This document shows positions 37,005 to 45,764 of a stretch of DNA of 64,000 nt, in pieces. Source of the DNA: Aurantimonas coralicida DSM 14790 (GTDB lineage Bacteria > Pseudomonadota > Alphaproteobacteria > Rhizobiales > Rhizobiaceae). The DNA is taken from the NCBI RefSeq assembly GCF_000421645.1, contig NZ_ATXK01000002.1, positions 1 through 64,000 on the forward strand. Reading direction: 5' to 3'. The notes beneath the pieces are model-generated. The model was not told the origin of the DNA. It made no database searches and was given only the letters and a program-made list of their open reading frames with translations. How positions within the stretch are numbered: position 1 is the first letter of the stretch; each line of letters begins with the position of its first letter. Made by a program: the position numbers and the translations under genes.

Positions 37005-38650
37005 GCGAAGATGCCGTGCAGGAACCAGGCCGGGCGCCCGTCCGGCACCTGCAGTTCGGGGTCGACGGCCGGATCGGCGCAGCCCTCACGAAACAGCCAG
37101 AAGCGGCGGCCGGCCTCGTCCTCGACGCGGTAATAGTCGCGGGCCGCCGCGTCGGGCTGGCGCCACCATTCGCCGGCGATGCGCTCCGGCCCCTCGGCGC
37201 GGCGCACCACGTGCAGCGCCCGGCGCCAGCGAAATTTCAGCGGCGCGCCGTCCGGCACCTCGAAGCTCGCCTCGATCGCTTCCGGCATGGCGAGCAGCCG
37301 CAGCGGCCGCGGCGCCGTCTGCGGCGCGGCGACCGGTGCCGGCCTTGCCAGCGCGGCCGAGCCCGCCACCATCGGCCGCCAGCGCTCGGCCCGCTCGGGC
37401 CAGTGGCTGGCGACGGCGTCGAGCCGCAGGACGCTGGCCTCGCCGAGCCGCGCCCCGAGCCTGTCGACGAGGCTGCCGAAGGCGTCGCTGCCGACGGTCT
37501 CGCCGGACAGGTCGGTCTGCAGGTCTGGCATCGGCTCGGTGGCGTAGATGGCGAGCTTGACGAGATCGTAGCCGAAGCCGGCGTCGAACTCCTCGCCGAG
37601 CCCCTTCATGCGCTCGCGGAACAGGCGCTGGATGGCGGCGGGCTCGCGCACCGGCCGCGAGGCGCCGACCACCAGCCGGTTGACCGCGCCGTCGACGCGA
37701 AACAGCGACAGTTCGAGCTGCCGCGCCCCGACGCCGCGCCGCTCCAGATCGCCCTTCATCCGCGCCGCCAGCAACAGGAGGATGCGCTCGACGTCGTCGG
37801 TCAGGCTGATCGGCTCGAACAATCGCCGCTCGGCGGTCAGGTCCGGTACCGGCCGGCGCGGGCTGATCGGCCGGGAGGCGCGGCCGAGCGCGGTGTCGAG
37901 GCGGGCGAGGAGATCTTCGCCGAAGCGCCGCGCCAGCCCGGCGCGGGGCAGCGCCAGCAGCGCGTCGATGGTCTTCAGGCCGAGACGGCGAAACATCGCC
38001 GCGACCGGCGGCTCCAGCCGCAGCGCGGCGACGGGCAGCGGCGAAACGGCGGCCAGCTCGTCATTCTCGGCGACGATGGCGCCGCCGCGCCCCTTGCCGC
38101 CGCCGACCAGCGCCAGGGCCGTGCCGGCATGGCTGGCGATCGCTGCAAGCGCGGCGAGGCCCTGATGGAACAGCCGCACCAGGAGATCGTCCATCAGCGC
38201 CTTCTCGCCGCCGAAGAGATGGGCGCAGCCGGAAATGTCGAGGACGAGACCGTGCGGCGCGTCGAGGGCGACGAGCGGCGTGTAGCGGTCGCACCAGTCG
38301 GCGACCGCCTCCAGAAGCCGCCGGTCGGCCGCCGGGTCGGCAAGCATGACCTCCATGTCCGGAAACCGCGCCTTCGCCTCGGCCAGGCCGCTGCCCGCCG
38401 CAAGCCCCATGGCCTCGGCTGCCTCGCAGGTCGCCACGATGCGGTTGGCGTTGCCGACGGTCTCGTAGAGCGCCAGCGGCGCCGGGCGGCCGCTTTCGCC
38501 ATCGCCGTCGTCGGCCGCTCCCTTACGAGGCGCGTCGGAGCGCCACGACCGTCCCATCCGCTCGCGCCGGATCCGGTCCGTCGACAGCCGTGGAAACGAC
38601 AGGGCGAGATAGCGGTTCGGAACGGGCCGGGGGGCCGAAACGTCGCTCAT
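37001..38650 (-). CDS. imuB: ImuB, Y-family polymerase-like mutagenesis protein
   Basis: 549 residues. The N-terminal palm-like part begins with [18 protein letters not shown], typical of ImuB, which lacks the catalytic acidic residues of active Y-family polymerases. A polymerase thumb/little-finger region follows ([20 protein letters not shown]). The C-terminus (after about 440) probably contacts the beta clamp and partner proteins. It links ImuA and DnaE2 at stalled forks. The first 128 bases overlap the end of imuA in another frame. The family-typical N-terminus argues that this start is right. Confidence 0.93.
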
Positions 38651-39497
38651 GGGAATTCCACTCCAGGACTACATGCTGCGGGCGACCGTCGCGGGATTTC
38701 TCCACCGTGACGTCGAAGACCGGGTGGCCGATGAGCTTGTCGCGATCGGCCAGGTCGGCGACGTGGCTCGCCGGCCCCGGCCGGATCCGCAGTCGCAGCG
38801 GCGCGGCGGTGGCCTCGGGACAGGCGCTCTGGCGCAGCAACAGCAGAGGCAGGCCGGCGTCGCGGGCGCGCAGATGCAGCCTCCGGGTGCCGTCGAGGCC
38901 GAGCCGGGCGGGATTGCCGCGCACTTCCAGGATCGCCATGGCCAGCGCCCGCGAGGTGGCGGCCTCCTCGCCGGCCCAGGCCGCCTCGTCGAGCTTGCGG
39001 GTCTTGACGAGGCAGAGCGCGGCGGGGTCGAGGCCGAAGCTCGCAAGCCCCGGCAGATAGGGAAGCCCGGCCTCGGAAAACGCCATCATGTCGCCGATCC
39101 ACAGGAGCGGCCGGTCCGGGCGGGCGCCGAAGCGGATCGCCAGCGCCAGCGCGAAGCCGGCGAGCGAGCCGCCGTCGCGGGTCTCGTCGAGATGGATTTC
39201 GGCCAGTCCCGCCGCCGGAAAGCCGCCGCCGAGCGCCGCATCGGCCGCTGCGTCGCCGAGCGACAGGAGCTTCGGCATCGCGCGCCGCACGGCTGCCGCA
39301 TCGCCCTGGTGGCGGGTGTCCGCAGCGGTGTTTTCCATCCGGCAGACCGGCTCGCCCTCGATCTGCGCGATGCGCTCGCGTAGCTCCGACAGGGCACGAT
39401 TCCTAGCAAAATCCCGGTCCGTGCCATACAGGCGAACGGGCGCGGGCGGGGCCGCGCGCCGGGAGGCGGTCAGCGCGGCGGGATCGGTTGAGGCCAT
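38523..39497 (-). CDS. imuA: ImuA, RecA/SulA-like mutagenesis protein
   Basis: 324 residues, RecA-fold protein of the SOS mutagenesis cassette. LGGGFPAAGLAEIHL is the conserved family start of the core, then LLWIGDMMAFSEAGLPYLPG and RLHLRARDAGLPLLLLRQ. A consensus Walker A is not evident. AAGGAGAA lies about 7 bases before the ATG. An SOS box is 57 bases upstream. The last 128 bases overlap imuB. Confidence 0.92.
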   Translation of the reverse strand: MASTDPAALTASRRAAPPAPVRLYGTDRDFARNRALSELRERIAQIEGEPVCRMENTAADTRHQGDAAAVRRAMPKLLSLGDAAADAALGGGFPAAGLAEIHLDETRDGGSLAGFALALAIRFGARPDRPLLWIGDMMAFSEAGLPYLPGLASFGLDPAALCLVKTRKLDEAAWAGEEAATSRALAMAILEVRGNPARLGLDGTRRLHLRARDAGLPLLLLRQSACPEATAAPLRLRIRPGPASHVADLADRDKLIGHPVFDVTVEKSRDGRPQHVVLEWNSHERRFGPPARSEPLSRPVVSTAVDGPDPARADGTVVALRRAS

Positions 39498-39553
39498 AGG
39501 ATTCTCCTTCGATCACAAGGGATTCGCGATCGCTCCGCCTCACCAAGAGGTTT

Positions 39554-39568
39554 GTTCCTGATATGTTC
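39554..39568 (-). promoter_or_regulatory. LexA (SOS) box of the imuA-imuB-dnaE2 cassette
   Basis: Read toward imuA the site is GAAC-ATATCAG-GAAC, an exact match to the alphaproteobacterial direct-repeat LexA operator GAAC-N7-GAAC. It lies 57 bases upstream of the imuA ATG, in the expected promoter position. The cassette should be induced by DNA damage. Confidence 0.85.
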
Positions 39569-39680
39569 CTATGGATTCCAGAGCGGCCCTGGAGAGTCAA
39601 GCCGAGTCTGCTCAGGGCCCGAGCGCCGTTTCCGGAAAGGGCAGGATTCCTAATCCCCTGTCTTGCGACAACCACGCAAA

Positions 39681-39712
39681 AAGGCCGTCGCGAGGGTGTC
39701 GCGACGGCCTTT
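39681..39712. terminator. intrinsic terminator of the YeeE/YedE gene
   Basis: AAGGCCGTCGCGA / TCGCGACGGCCTT forms a 13-bp perfect stem with a small loop. On the minus strand it is followed by TTTTTGCG, a proper T-run, 28 bases after the transporter stop. The stem could also act on the plus strand, but no plus gene ends here. Confidence 0.8.
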
Positions 39713-39739
39713 CGAAAGGTCTGTGGATGATGGGTGCAG

Positions 39740-40960
39740 TCAGGTGTCCTTGGTGACGTGCGGCCGTTCGCCGACGAAGAAGAACGGCCGCAGGCGTACG
39801 CCGAGAACCGAGCCGGCATAGGCGGCGACCAGCCACAGCCAGCCATGCAGGCTGCCCGAGGCGATGCCGCCGAAATAGGCGCCGATATTGCAGCCGAAGG
39901 CGATTCGCGCGCCATAGCCCAGCAGCAGTCCGCCGATCGCCGCGGCCAGGATGGAGCGCAGCGGAATGGCGAAGTTCGGCGCCAGCCGGCCGGCGAGGGC
40001 CGCGGCGAGGAGGGCACCGAGGATGATGCCGAAATTCATCACCGAGGTGATGTCGGCGAAGATGCTGGAGGACAGCGCCGTCGCATTGCCCGGCTTCTGC
40101 CAGTAGGACCAGGCGGAGGGATCGACGCCGCCGAGTTCCGACAGCTTGGCGCCCCACAGGGCGAAGGCCGAGGTGATGCCCCAGGGGCGCCCGGCCAGCG
40201 CCAGCGTGACGAAGTTGAGCAGCGCCAGCGCGATGGCGCCGGCGACCAGCGGCCACGGCCCGCGGGCAAAGCGTGCCAGACCGTGGCGCTTCGGTGCGTC
40301 GGCCTGCTCCAGCCCGCCATGGCGGCGCTTTTCAACGAGGATCGTCACGGCCGCGATGGCCGCGAAGAGGGCGAAGGACAGGACGATGCCCAGCGGCGCG
40401 CCGACACTGTCGACGACCGAGACCGGCTCGAAGGCCGGCAGCGCCATCCACCAGTCGAAATGGATCGTCGCCAGCAGCGAGCCGATGATGAAGAAGGCCA
40501 GCGTGATCAGCATGCGGGCATTGCCGCCGCCGGCGGTGTAGAGCGTGCCGGAGGCGCAGCCGCCTCCCAGCTGCATGCCGATGCCGAAGATGAACGCCCC
40601 GACCAGCACCGAGGTGCCGACCGGCGAGACGAATCCCGAGACTTCCTGGCCGAACAGGCTGCCTGCGGCCAGCGCCGGGAAGAACAGCGCGACGGCGATG
40701 GCGAGCATCACCATCTGGGCGCGCAGGCCCCGGCCGCGACCGTCGCGGATGAAGTTGCGCCAGGCCGAGGTGAAGCCGAAGGCGGCATGGTAGAGGACGA
40801 GGCCGAAGGCGCCGCCGACGACGAAGAGCGCGGCGATGCGCGGGCTCTGGCCGAAGGCGAGACCCAGCGCGCCGATGAGGGCGAGGCCGAGCGCGACCCA
40901 GGCGGCCGGGCTCACGGCGCCGCTGCCGGGGGCGCGGCCCGCCATGGTGATCTGCGACAT
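39740..40960 (-). CDS. YeeE/YedE (TsuA-like) sulfur-compound transporter
   Basis: 406 residues with about ten membrane segments arranged as two repeats. Each repeat holds a conserved cysteine motif: GIGMQLGGGCASGTLY (about residue 125) and GYGARIAFGCNIGAYFGG (about 360). In TsuA the cysteines hand thiosulfate through the membrane. GGAG lies 6 bases before the ATG. The substrate may be thiosulfate or another sulfur species. No TusA-like carrier gene is adjacent. Confidence 0.88.
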   Translation of the reverse strand: MSQITMAGRAPGSGAVSPAAWVALGLALIGALGLAFGQSPRIAALFVVGGAFGLVLYHAAFGFTSAWRNFIRDGRGRGLRAQMVMLAIAVALFFPALAAGSLFGQEVSGFVSPVGTSVLVGAFIFGIGMQLGGGCASGTLYTAGGGNARMLITLAFFIIGSLLATIHFDWWMALPAFEPVSVVDSVGAPLGIVLSFALFAAIAAVTILVEKRRHGGLEQADAPKRHGLARFARGPWPLVAGAIALALLNFVTLALAGRPWGITSAFALWGAKLSELGGVDPSAWSYWQKPGNATALSSSIFADITSVMNFGIILGALLAAALAGRLAPNFAIPLRSILAAAIGGLLLGYGARIAFGCNIGAYFGGIASGSLHGWLWLVAAYAGSVLGVRLRPFFFVGERPHVTKDT

Positions 40961-41130
40961 GGATGTCTCCGTGGAAATGCAGGCTGTTGCGACGACAGAT
41001 AGGGTCGGGCTGCGGGGCCGACGACGCACAGCATGCTCCGCCCGGCAGCGGGAGGCGAAGATTGTTCCCCGCAAAGGCCGATCCGCGCCAAGCGCATCAT
41101 CTCGGGCGCCGCGAGGCTTTCGTGAGCCGG

Positions 41131-41943
41131 CTACATCCGGATGCGGCGCAGCGCGTCGGCCGGTTCGCGGCGACCGCGCCATTGCTTGGGATAGCCGAAG
41201 GAGACCTCCTCGAAGGCGACGCCGTCGATGGTCCTGGACGAGGGCATGTGCAGATGGCCGGAGATCACGGCCCGAGCGTTGTAGCGGGTGTGCCAGTCCT
41301 CGGTGCGGGTGGTGCCGCACCAGATCGAGAAGCGCGGAATGCGCGGCAGGCGGGCCAGATCGCGGCGCAGCGGCCAGTGATTGACGAGGATGTTGGGCAC
41401 GCCGTCGTCGAGCCCGTCGAGGCGGGCCGCGGTCGCCGACACGCGCGCCGCGCACCAGGCGCTGCGACTGGCATGGGGATCGGCCGGCAGGAACTGCTCG
41501 TCGGAGCAGACCGGCCCGCCCTCGCGGGCCCAGGCGACGGCGTCCTCATGGGCGACATCGGAGGGCCGGAAGGAATAGTCGTAGAGCAGGAACATCGGCA
41601 CGATGCGCACGTCCTGCCCGTCGATGGCGACGACCGGATAGGCGTCCTCGGGCGTCAGCACGCCGCGGGCCCGGCAGCGCTCGACGAAGTGGCGGTAGCG
41701 CGCCTCGCCGCGCAGCGGCACGCCTTCGCTGGCCACGGCCCAGAGTTCGTGATTGCCCGGTACCCAGACCACCTGCCGGTATTTCGGCTGCAGGACGTCG
41801 AGGGCCAGATCCAGATGGCGCTCGGTCTCGCCGACGTCGCCGGCGAGGATCAGCCAGTCGTCCGGATGCGCGGCAATCTCGTGGATCGCCTCGCGATTGG
41901 CCGGGTGGCCGAGATGCAGGTCGGCGACGGCGAAGAGCTTCAC
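41131..41943 (-). CDS. metallophosphoesterase co-transcribed with PPTase (possible phosphopantetheinyl hydrolase)
   Basis: 270 residues, calcineurin-like phosphoesterase. The metal motifs are in order: FAVADLHLGH, LILAGDVGE, WVPGNHELW, LVNHWPL and VISGHLHMPSS. Start is GTG at 41943, overlapping the PPTase stop by 4 bases, so the two are translationally coupled. In mycobacteria the metallophosphoesterase PptH is encoded next to PptT and removes 4'-phosphopantetheine from carrier proteins. The same arrangement here suggests that role, but the protein could equally be a general phosphodiesterase. Confidence 0.85.
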   Translation of the reverse strand: MKLFAVADLHLGHPANREAIHEIAAHPDDWLILAGDVGETERHLDLALDVLQPKYRQVVWVPGNHELWAVASEGVPLRGEARYRHFVERCRARGVLTPEDAYPVVAIDGQDVRIVPMFLLYDYSFRPSDVAHEDAVAWAREGGPVCSDEQFLPADPHASRSAWCAARVSATAARLDGLDDGVPNILVNHWPLRRDLARLPRIPRFSIWCGTTRTEDWHTRYNARAVISGHLHMPSSRTIDGVAFEEVSFGYPKQWRGRREPADALRRIRM

Positions 41944-42749
41944 GACGCGACGTCCGTGGCATCGATATCGGTAACGGAGCCCGACAGCGGAACGGTGCGC
42001 AGGAATCGCACGGTGTCAATCCGGTCCGGCGGCGAGGCCGCGAAGGCCAGGCGATGGTCGTTCGACACGCGCCGGCGCAGGAAGGCCCAGCGGGCCGGAT
42101 CGTCGGGGCAGCCTTCATCGAAGGCGATGGTCGGCCGCTCGGTGGCGTCGTCGAGGGCGAAGGAGAAGCCGTCCAGCGGCAGGGCCAGCCCCATGCCGCG
42201 GGCCTTGATATAGGCTTCCTTCAGGGTCCAGACCGCAAAGAACCGCTCGGCCAGAGCCGGACCGGTCGCCGCGCGCACCCACTCGGCTTCAGACGGCGAG
42301 AAATAGCGCCCTGCCAGATCGAAGGTGGCGCTTTCCCGGCCGACTGCCTCCACGTCGACGCCGATCTCGCAGCCCCTGGAGACGGCCAGGGCGACGAGGC
42401 CGCGCGTATGGGAAAGGTTGAACACGAGGCCGCCCGCCGCCTCGCCGACGATCGAGGGCCGGCCATGGCGGTTGGTCTCGAAGCGCCAGTCGGCGGGCGC
42501 GGTGTCGCGGTAGCGCGACAGGGTGGTGCGGACCAGCGCCCGCCCGACCAGGAACTCGTCGCGGGCGCCCGCCACCTTGTAGCGGTCGTGGCGCTCGACC
42601 TCGTGCGGGTCGAGGAGCTTGCGATAGGCCGCGCGCTCGCTGTCGCCGATATCGGCCAGGAAGGTCAGCCAGATGGCGACGCCGTTCTCCGGCAGGACAG
42701 GGGCGCTGGTGGCGGGATCGATCGGTGGCAAGGCGGTCCTCGGCGGCAC
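41940..42749 (-). CDS. Sfp-type 4'-phosphopantetheinyl transferase
   Basis: 269 residues, two-lobed Sfp/Gsp-type enzyme. It loads the phosphopantetheine arm from CoA onto carrier proteins of fatty-acid, polyketide or peptide synthases. Seen: FNLSHTRGLVALAV, the magnesium motif GVDVE and FFAVWTLKEAYIKARGMG. The start is a GTG at 42749 by frame. No synthase or NRPS gene is in the window, so the target carrier protein is unknown. Confidence 0.92.
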   Translation of the reverse strand: MPPRTALPPIDPATSAPVLPENGVAIWLTFLADIGDSERAAYRKLLDPHEVERHDRYKVAGARDEFLVGRALVRTTLSRYRDTAPADWRFETNRHGRPSIVGEAAGGLVFNLSHTRGLVALAVSRGCEIGVDVEAVGRESATFDLAGRYFSPSEAEWVRAATGPALAERFFAVWTLKEAYIKARGMGLALPLDGFSFALDDATERPTIAFDEGCPDDPARWAFLRRRVSNDHRLAFAASPPDRIDTVRFLRTVPLSGSVTDIDATDVAS

Positions 42750-42778
42750 GGCGGCCAGGGTTCAATGGCCGCAAAAGC

Positions 42779-42810
42779 ATCGAGGCGCGGGGGGGCGCCC
42801 GCGCCTCGAT
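42779..42810. terminator. intrinsic terminator of the SH3-domain gene
   Basis: ATCGAGGCGCGGG paired with CCCGCGCCTCGAT makes a 13-bp stem with a short G/C loop. On the minus strand the stem is followed by GCTTTTGC. It lies 23 bases after the SH3-protein stop. Confidence 0.78.
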
Positions 42811-42832
42811 CATCGTTCAATGTGGGGAGGCC

Positions 42833-43420
42833 TCAGTCCACCCGGTAGAGGGGCACCGGCCGTTCGTCGCGGCGCTCCTCGCGATAGTTGCGACGATCGT
42901 CCCGCCGGTCCTCGCGGAATTCGCGCCGGTCGTCACGCCGGTCTTCGCGGAAGTCCCGGCGGGCATCGCGACGGGCATCGCGCCGGTCGTCGCGGCGATC
43001 GAAGTCGCGGCGGTCGCGGCCCCGGCGATCGTCGTAGCGGTCCCGGTCGCGATAGAAATTGCGGCTGCGATAATGGTCATCCCAGTAGCGGCCGATGGAG
43101 AAGGAGATGACCGGCGCGTCCATCCGGTCGACATAGCGCGGGCCGGTATAGCGGCGCTCGCGGGCGTCGGCGAGATAGTTGGACGACATCCAGCCGCGCT
43201 GGCCGTCATAGCCGACATCGCACCAGGCGCGGGTGTCGAGGCAGCCGAAGACGCGGACCCGGTCGCCGGCGCCGACGACGTTGACGGCAGGATAGGAGGT
43301 CGACGGGCCGGCGCGCAGATTGACGTCGGTGGTGGCGATCGCACGCGACTGCGCCTGTGCGCTCGCCGGCAGCGTGATGGCGCTCGCGACCGCGAGCGCT
43401 GCAAAGAGCATCTTGTTCAT
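42833..43420 (-). CDS. exported SH3-domain protein with Arg/Asp-rich tail
   Basis: 195 residues. Signal peptide MNKMLFAALAVASAITLPASAQAQ. Residues 28-85 form a bacterial SH3 domain (TTDVNLRAGPSTSYPAVNVV, with a CLDTRAWCDV disulfide candidate). Residues 115-190 are a low-complexity tail built of DRRD, RRDARRD, FREDRRD units. SH3b domains commonly bind cell wall. The highly charged tail probably is disordered. The start at 43420 is the methionine that opens the signal peptide. A possible EcfG-type promoter is upstream. Confidence 0.85.
   Translation of the reverse strand: MNKMLFAALAVASAITLPASAQAQSRAIATTDVNLRAGPSTSYPAVNVVGAGDRVRVFGCLDTRAWCDVGYDGQRGWMSSNYLADARERRYTGPRYVDRMDAPVISFSIGRYWDDHYRSRNFYRDRDRYDDRRGRDRRDFDRRDDRRDARRDARRDFREDRRDDRREFREDRRDDRRNYREERRDERPVPLYRVD
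42865..43050. repeat. degenerate short tandem repeats encoding the Arg/Asp tail
   Basis: Imperfect repeats of about 12-15 bases (variants of CGCCGGTCGTCGCG and CGGTCCTCGCGG) fill the 3' part of the SH3-protein gene. They encode the DRRD/RRDFREDRRD units. Copy number is prone to change by slippage. Confidence 0.65.
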
Positions 43421-43542
43421 GGCGTTCCCTCGGACTGAGCCGGAACCTCTCCGGTTCTCTTGCTGCAGTAAGCCACAGTCAGTCCGAACGGTTCCCGAAC
43501 GCACCTGTTATCCGGCGTTCATCTTCCGCAACGGCAGGAGGG

Positions 43543-44481
43543 TCAGCGCTTCGCCTCGATCGCGTCCCACAGGACCGCGGCGATATCGGCGCCGCCGAAG
43601 CGCTTCACCTCGCGGATGCCGGTCGGGGAGGTGACGTTGATTTCGGTCAGGAGATCGCCGATCACGTCGATGCCGACGAAGATCAGGCCGCGCTCGCGCA
43701 GCGCCGGTCCGATGCGCTCGCAGATCTCGCGTTCGCGGGGTGTCAGCTCGGTCGGGGTCGCCTGGCCGCCGACATGCATGTTGGAGCGGGTGTCGGTCTC
43801 GGCGGGCACGCGGTTGATCGCACCGGCGAACTCGCCGTCGACCAGGATGATCCGCTTGTCGCCCTTGCGCACGTCCTTCAGGTAGCGCTGCACGATGAAC
43901 GGCTCGCGGAAAAGCAGGCCGAAGGTCTCCAGGAAGGAGGTCAGGTTGCGGTCGTCCGGGGTGATGTGGAAGACGCCGGCGCCGCCATTGCCGTAGAGCG
44001 GCTTCATGACGATGTCGCCGAATTCGGCGCGAAAGGCCATGACCTCTTCCGGGTCCTTGGTGATCAGCGTCTCCGGCATCAGATCGGCGAATTCGGTGAC
44101 GAAGATCTTTTCCGGCGCGTTGCGCACCGAGGTCGGGTCGTTGACGACCAGCGTCTTCGGGTGGATGCGGTCGAGAATGTGGGTCGAGGTGATGTAGGCC
44201 ATGTCGAAGGGCGGGTCCTGGCGCAGGAGGACGACGTCCATCTCGGCCAGATCGACCTTTTCCTGGGGCCCGAGGCTGAAATGGTTGCCCTCTTCCTCGC
44301 GCAGTTCCAGCACCTCGCCGCGGGCCGTGGCGCGGCCGTCGCGCAGCGACAGCCGGTCGGGCGTGTAGTGGAACAGGCTGTGGCCGCGGTTCTGCGCTTC
44401 CAGGCAGAGGGCGAAGGTGGAATCGCCCTTGATCGAGATCGAGGAGACATGGTCCATCTGGACCGCGACTTTGAGCGCCAT
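43543..44481 (-). CDS. gshB: glutathione synthetase
   Basis: 312 residues, ATP-grasp enzyme joining gamma-glutamylcysteine and glycine. It opens [20 protein letters not shown] as GshB does. [17 protein letters not shown], then [15 protein letters not shown] (ATP-grasp loop) and [21 protein letters not shown] (magnesium and product site) are all present. The start at 44481 is the family start. gshA is not in the window. Confidence 0.96.
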   Translation of the reverse strand: MALKVAVQMDHVSSISIKGDSTFALCLEAQNRGHSLFHYTPDRLSLRDGRATARGEVLELREEEGNHFSLGPQEKVDLAEMDVVLLRQDPPFDMAYITSTHILDRIHPKTLVVNDPTSVRNAPEKIFVTEFADLMPETLITKDPEEVMAFRAEFGDIVMKPLYGNGGAGVFHITPDDRNLTSFLETFGLLFREPFIVQRYLKDVRKGDKRIILVDGEFAGAINRVPAETDTRSNMHVGGQATPTELTPREREICERIGPALRERGLIFVGIDVIGDLLTEINVTSPTGIREVKRFGGADIAAVLWDAIEAKR

Positions 44482-44597
44482 GGGGTTTCCTTCGCCTGGG
44501 AACGGGTACGACCGCGCTGCGACGTAGCGCCGAGCGGCGGCATGCGCAATGGCAATGGACGGATCGTCGCCGGCAAGGCCCCGGGGCGGGGCCCTGG

Positions 44598-45623
44598 TCA
44601 GGCGACCCAGCGGCGTCCGGTGGTCTCCAGCCCGAAGAAGCGCGGCGTGCGGGCAAAGGCGGCGAGGCCGGCCAGCGCGGCCAGCGGCTCGGTCACCACG
44701 AAGAGCGGGATCTCGCGCATCAGCGCGCTGTGCGGCGCCTTGTCCTCGAAGGCGGCGCGGACCTGGTCGGCCTTCAGGATCGGGATGATGCGCTGGAAGA
44801 TGCCGCCGGCGATGTAGACGCCGCCGCGGGCCATGAAGAGAAGCGCGATGTCGCCGGCGACACGGCCGAGATAGGTGGCGAAGAGGTCGACGGCTTCGCT
44901 CGACGGCGCATCCTTGCGGTTGACGGCCGCCTCGGTGATCTCGGCGGGCGAGCTGTGGACCGGGTCGACGCCGTCGGCGGCGCAGATCGCCTCGTAGAGA
45001 TTGACGAGGCCGCGGCCGCACAGGACCTGCTCGCCCGACACCCGTCCCTCGATGGTCTTCAGATGCGGCCAGATCGCGTAGTCGCGGGGCGTACGCGGGC
45101 CGAGATCGATATGACCACCTTCGCCGGCGACCGGGATCCACATGCTGCGGGCGCGCACCAGCCCGGCGACGCCGAGGCCGGTGCCGGGGCCGAGCACGGC
45201 GCGGCTGGCGCCTTCATGGACGGTGCCGCCGCCGATCTGCGAGCGCGAGGCGTCGCCCAGCGCGGAGATCGCCAGCGCCTGCGCCTCGAAGTCGTTCAGG
45301 ACGATGACCTCCTCGATCCCCAGCTCGGCCAGCATCTTGCGCGGCCGCACCACCCAGGGGCAGTTGGTCAGGTCGATCTCGTCGCCGTCCACCGGGCCGG
45401 CGACCGCCAGGACCGCCGATTTCGGCTGGATGGAAGTCTTGTCCAGAACCGTCGCCTGGATCGCATCGTCGATCGTCTCGAAATCCGCGGTCTGGATCAC
45501 CGGGAACGGCTTGGGATCGGCGAAGGCGTCGACCAGCAGGGAAAAGCGCGCATTGGTGCCGCCGATATCGCCGATCAGGACCGGAAACTTCAACGCGTCG
45601 TTTTCGTCGCGCTTGCCTGCCAT
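44598..45623 (-). CDS. glk: glucokinase
   Basis: 341 residues, bacterial glucokinase of the ASKHA fold (Glk, not ROK type). The phosphate-1 motif is [43 protein letters not shown] and [12 protein letters not shown] follow. [15 protein letters not shown] carries the family signature, and [13 protein letters not shown] is the adenosine motif. It phosphorylates glucose for the Entner-Doudoroff or pentose phosphate path. The start MAGKRDEN at 45623 is preferred. Confidence 0.93.
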   Translation of the reverse strand: MAGKRDENDALKFPVLIGDIGGTNARFSLLVDAFADPKPFPVIQTADFETIDDAIQATVLDKTSIQPKSAVLAVAGPVDGDEIDLTNCPWVVRPRKMLAELGIEEVIVLNDFEAQALAISALGDASRSQIGGGTVHEGASRAVLGPGTGLGVAGLVRARSMWIPVAGEGGHIDLGPRTPRDYAIWPHLKTIEGRVSGEQVLCGRGLVNLYEAICAADGVDPVHSSPAEITEAAVNRKDAPSSEAVDLFATYLGRVAGDIALLFMARGGVYIAGGIFQRIIPILKADQVRAAFEDKAPHSALMREIPLFVVTEPLAALAGLAAFARTPRFFGLETTGRRWVA

Positions 45624-45764
45624 GGGAATGCCCGCTTCAATCGATTCGTATGACTGCCACATAGGCCATTGCCGTGACGAAGGCAAAACGCCGATCCGCC
45701 GCGCGCGCCGGCTCCGCCCCCACCCGCGGGGCCGGCAGCGGCCCGCAGGACGGACCGATGCGGT

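Noticed and set aside
39571-39756. 61-codon plus-strand frame downstream of the LexA box
   Set aside because: It passes through the terminator hairpin of the transporter gene and has no ribosome site.
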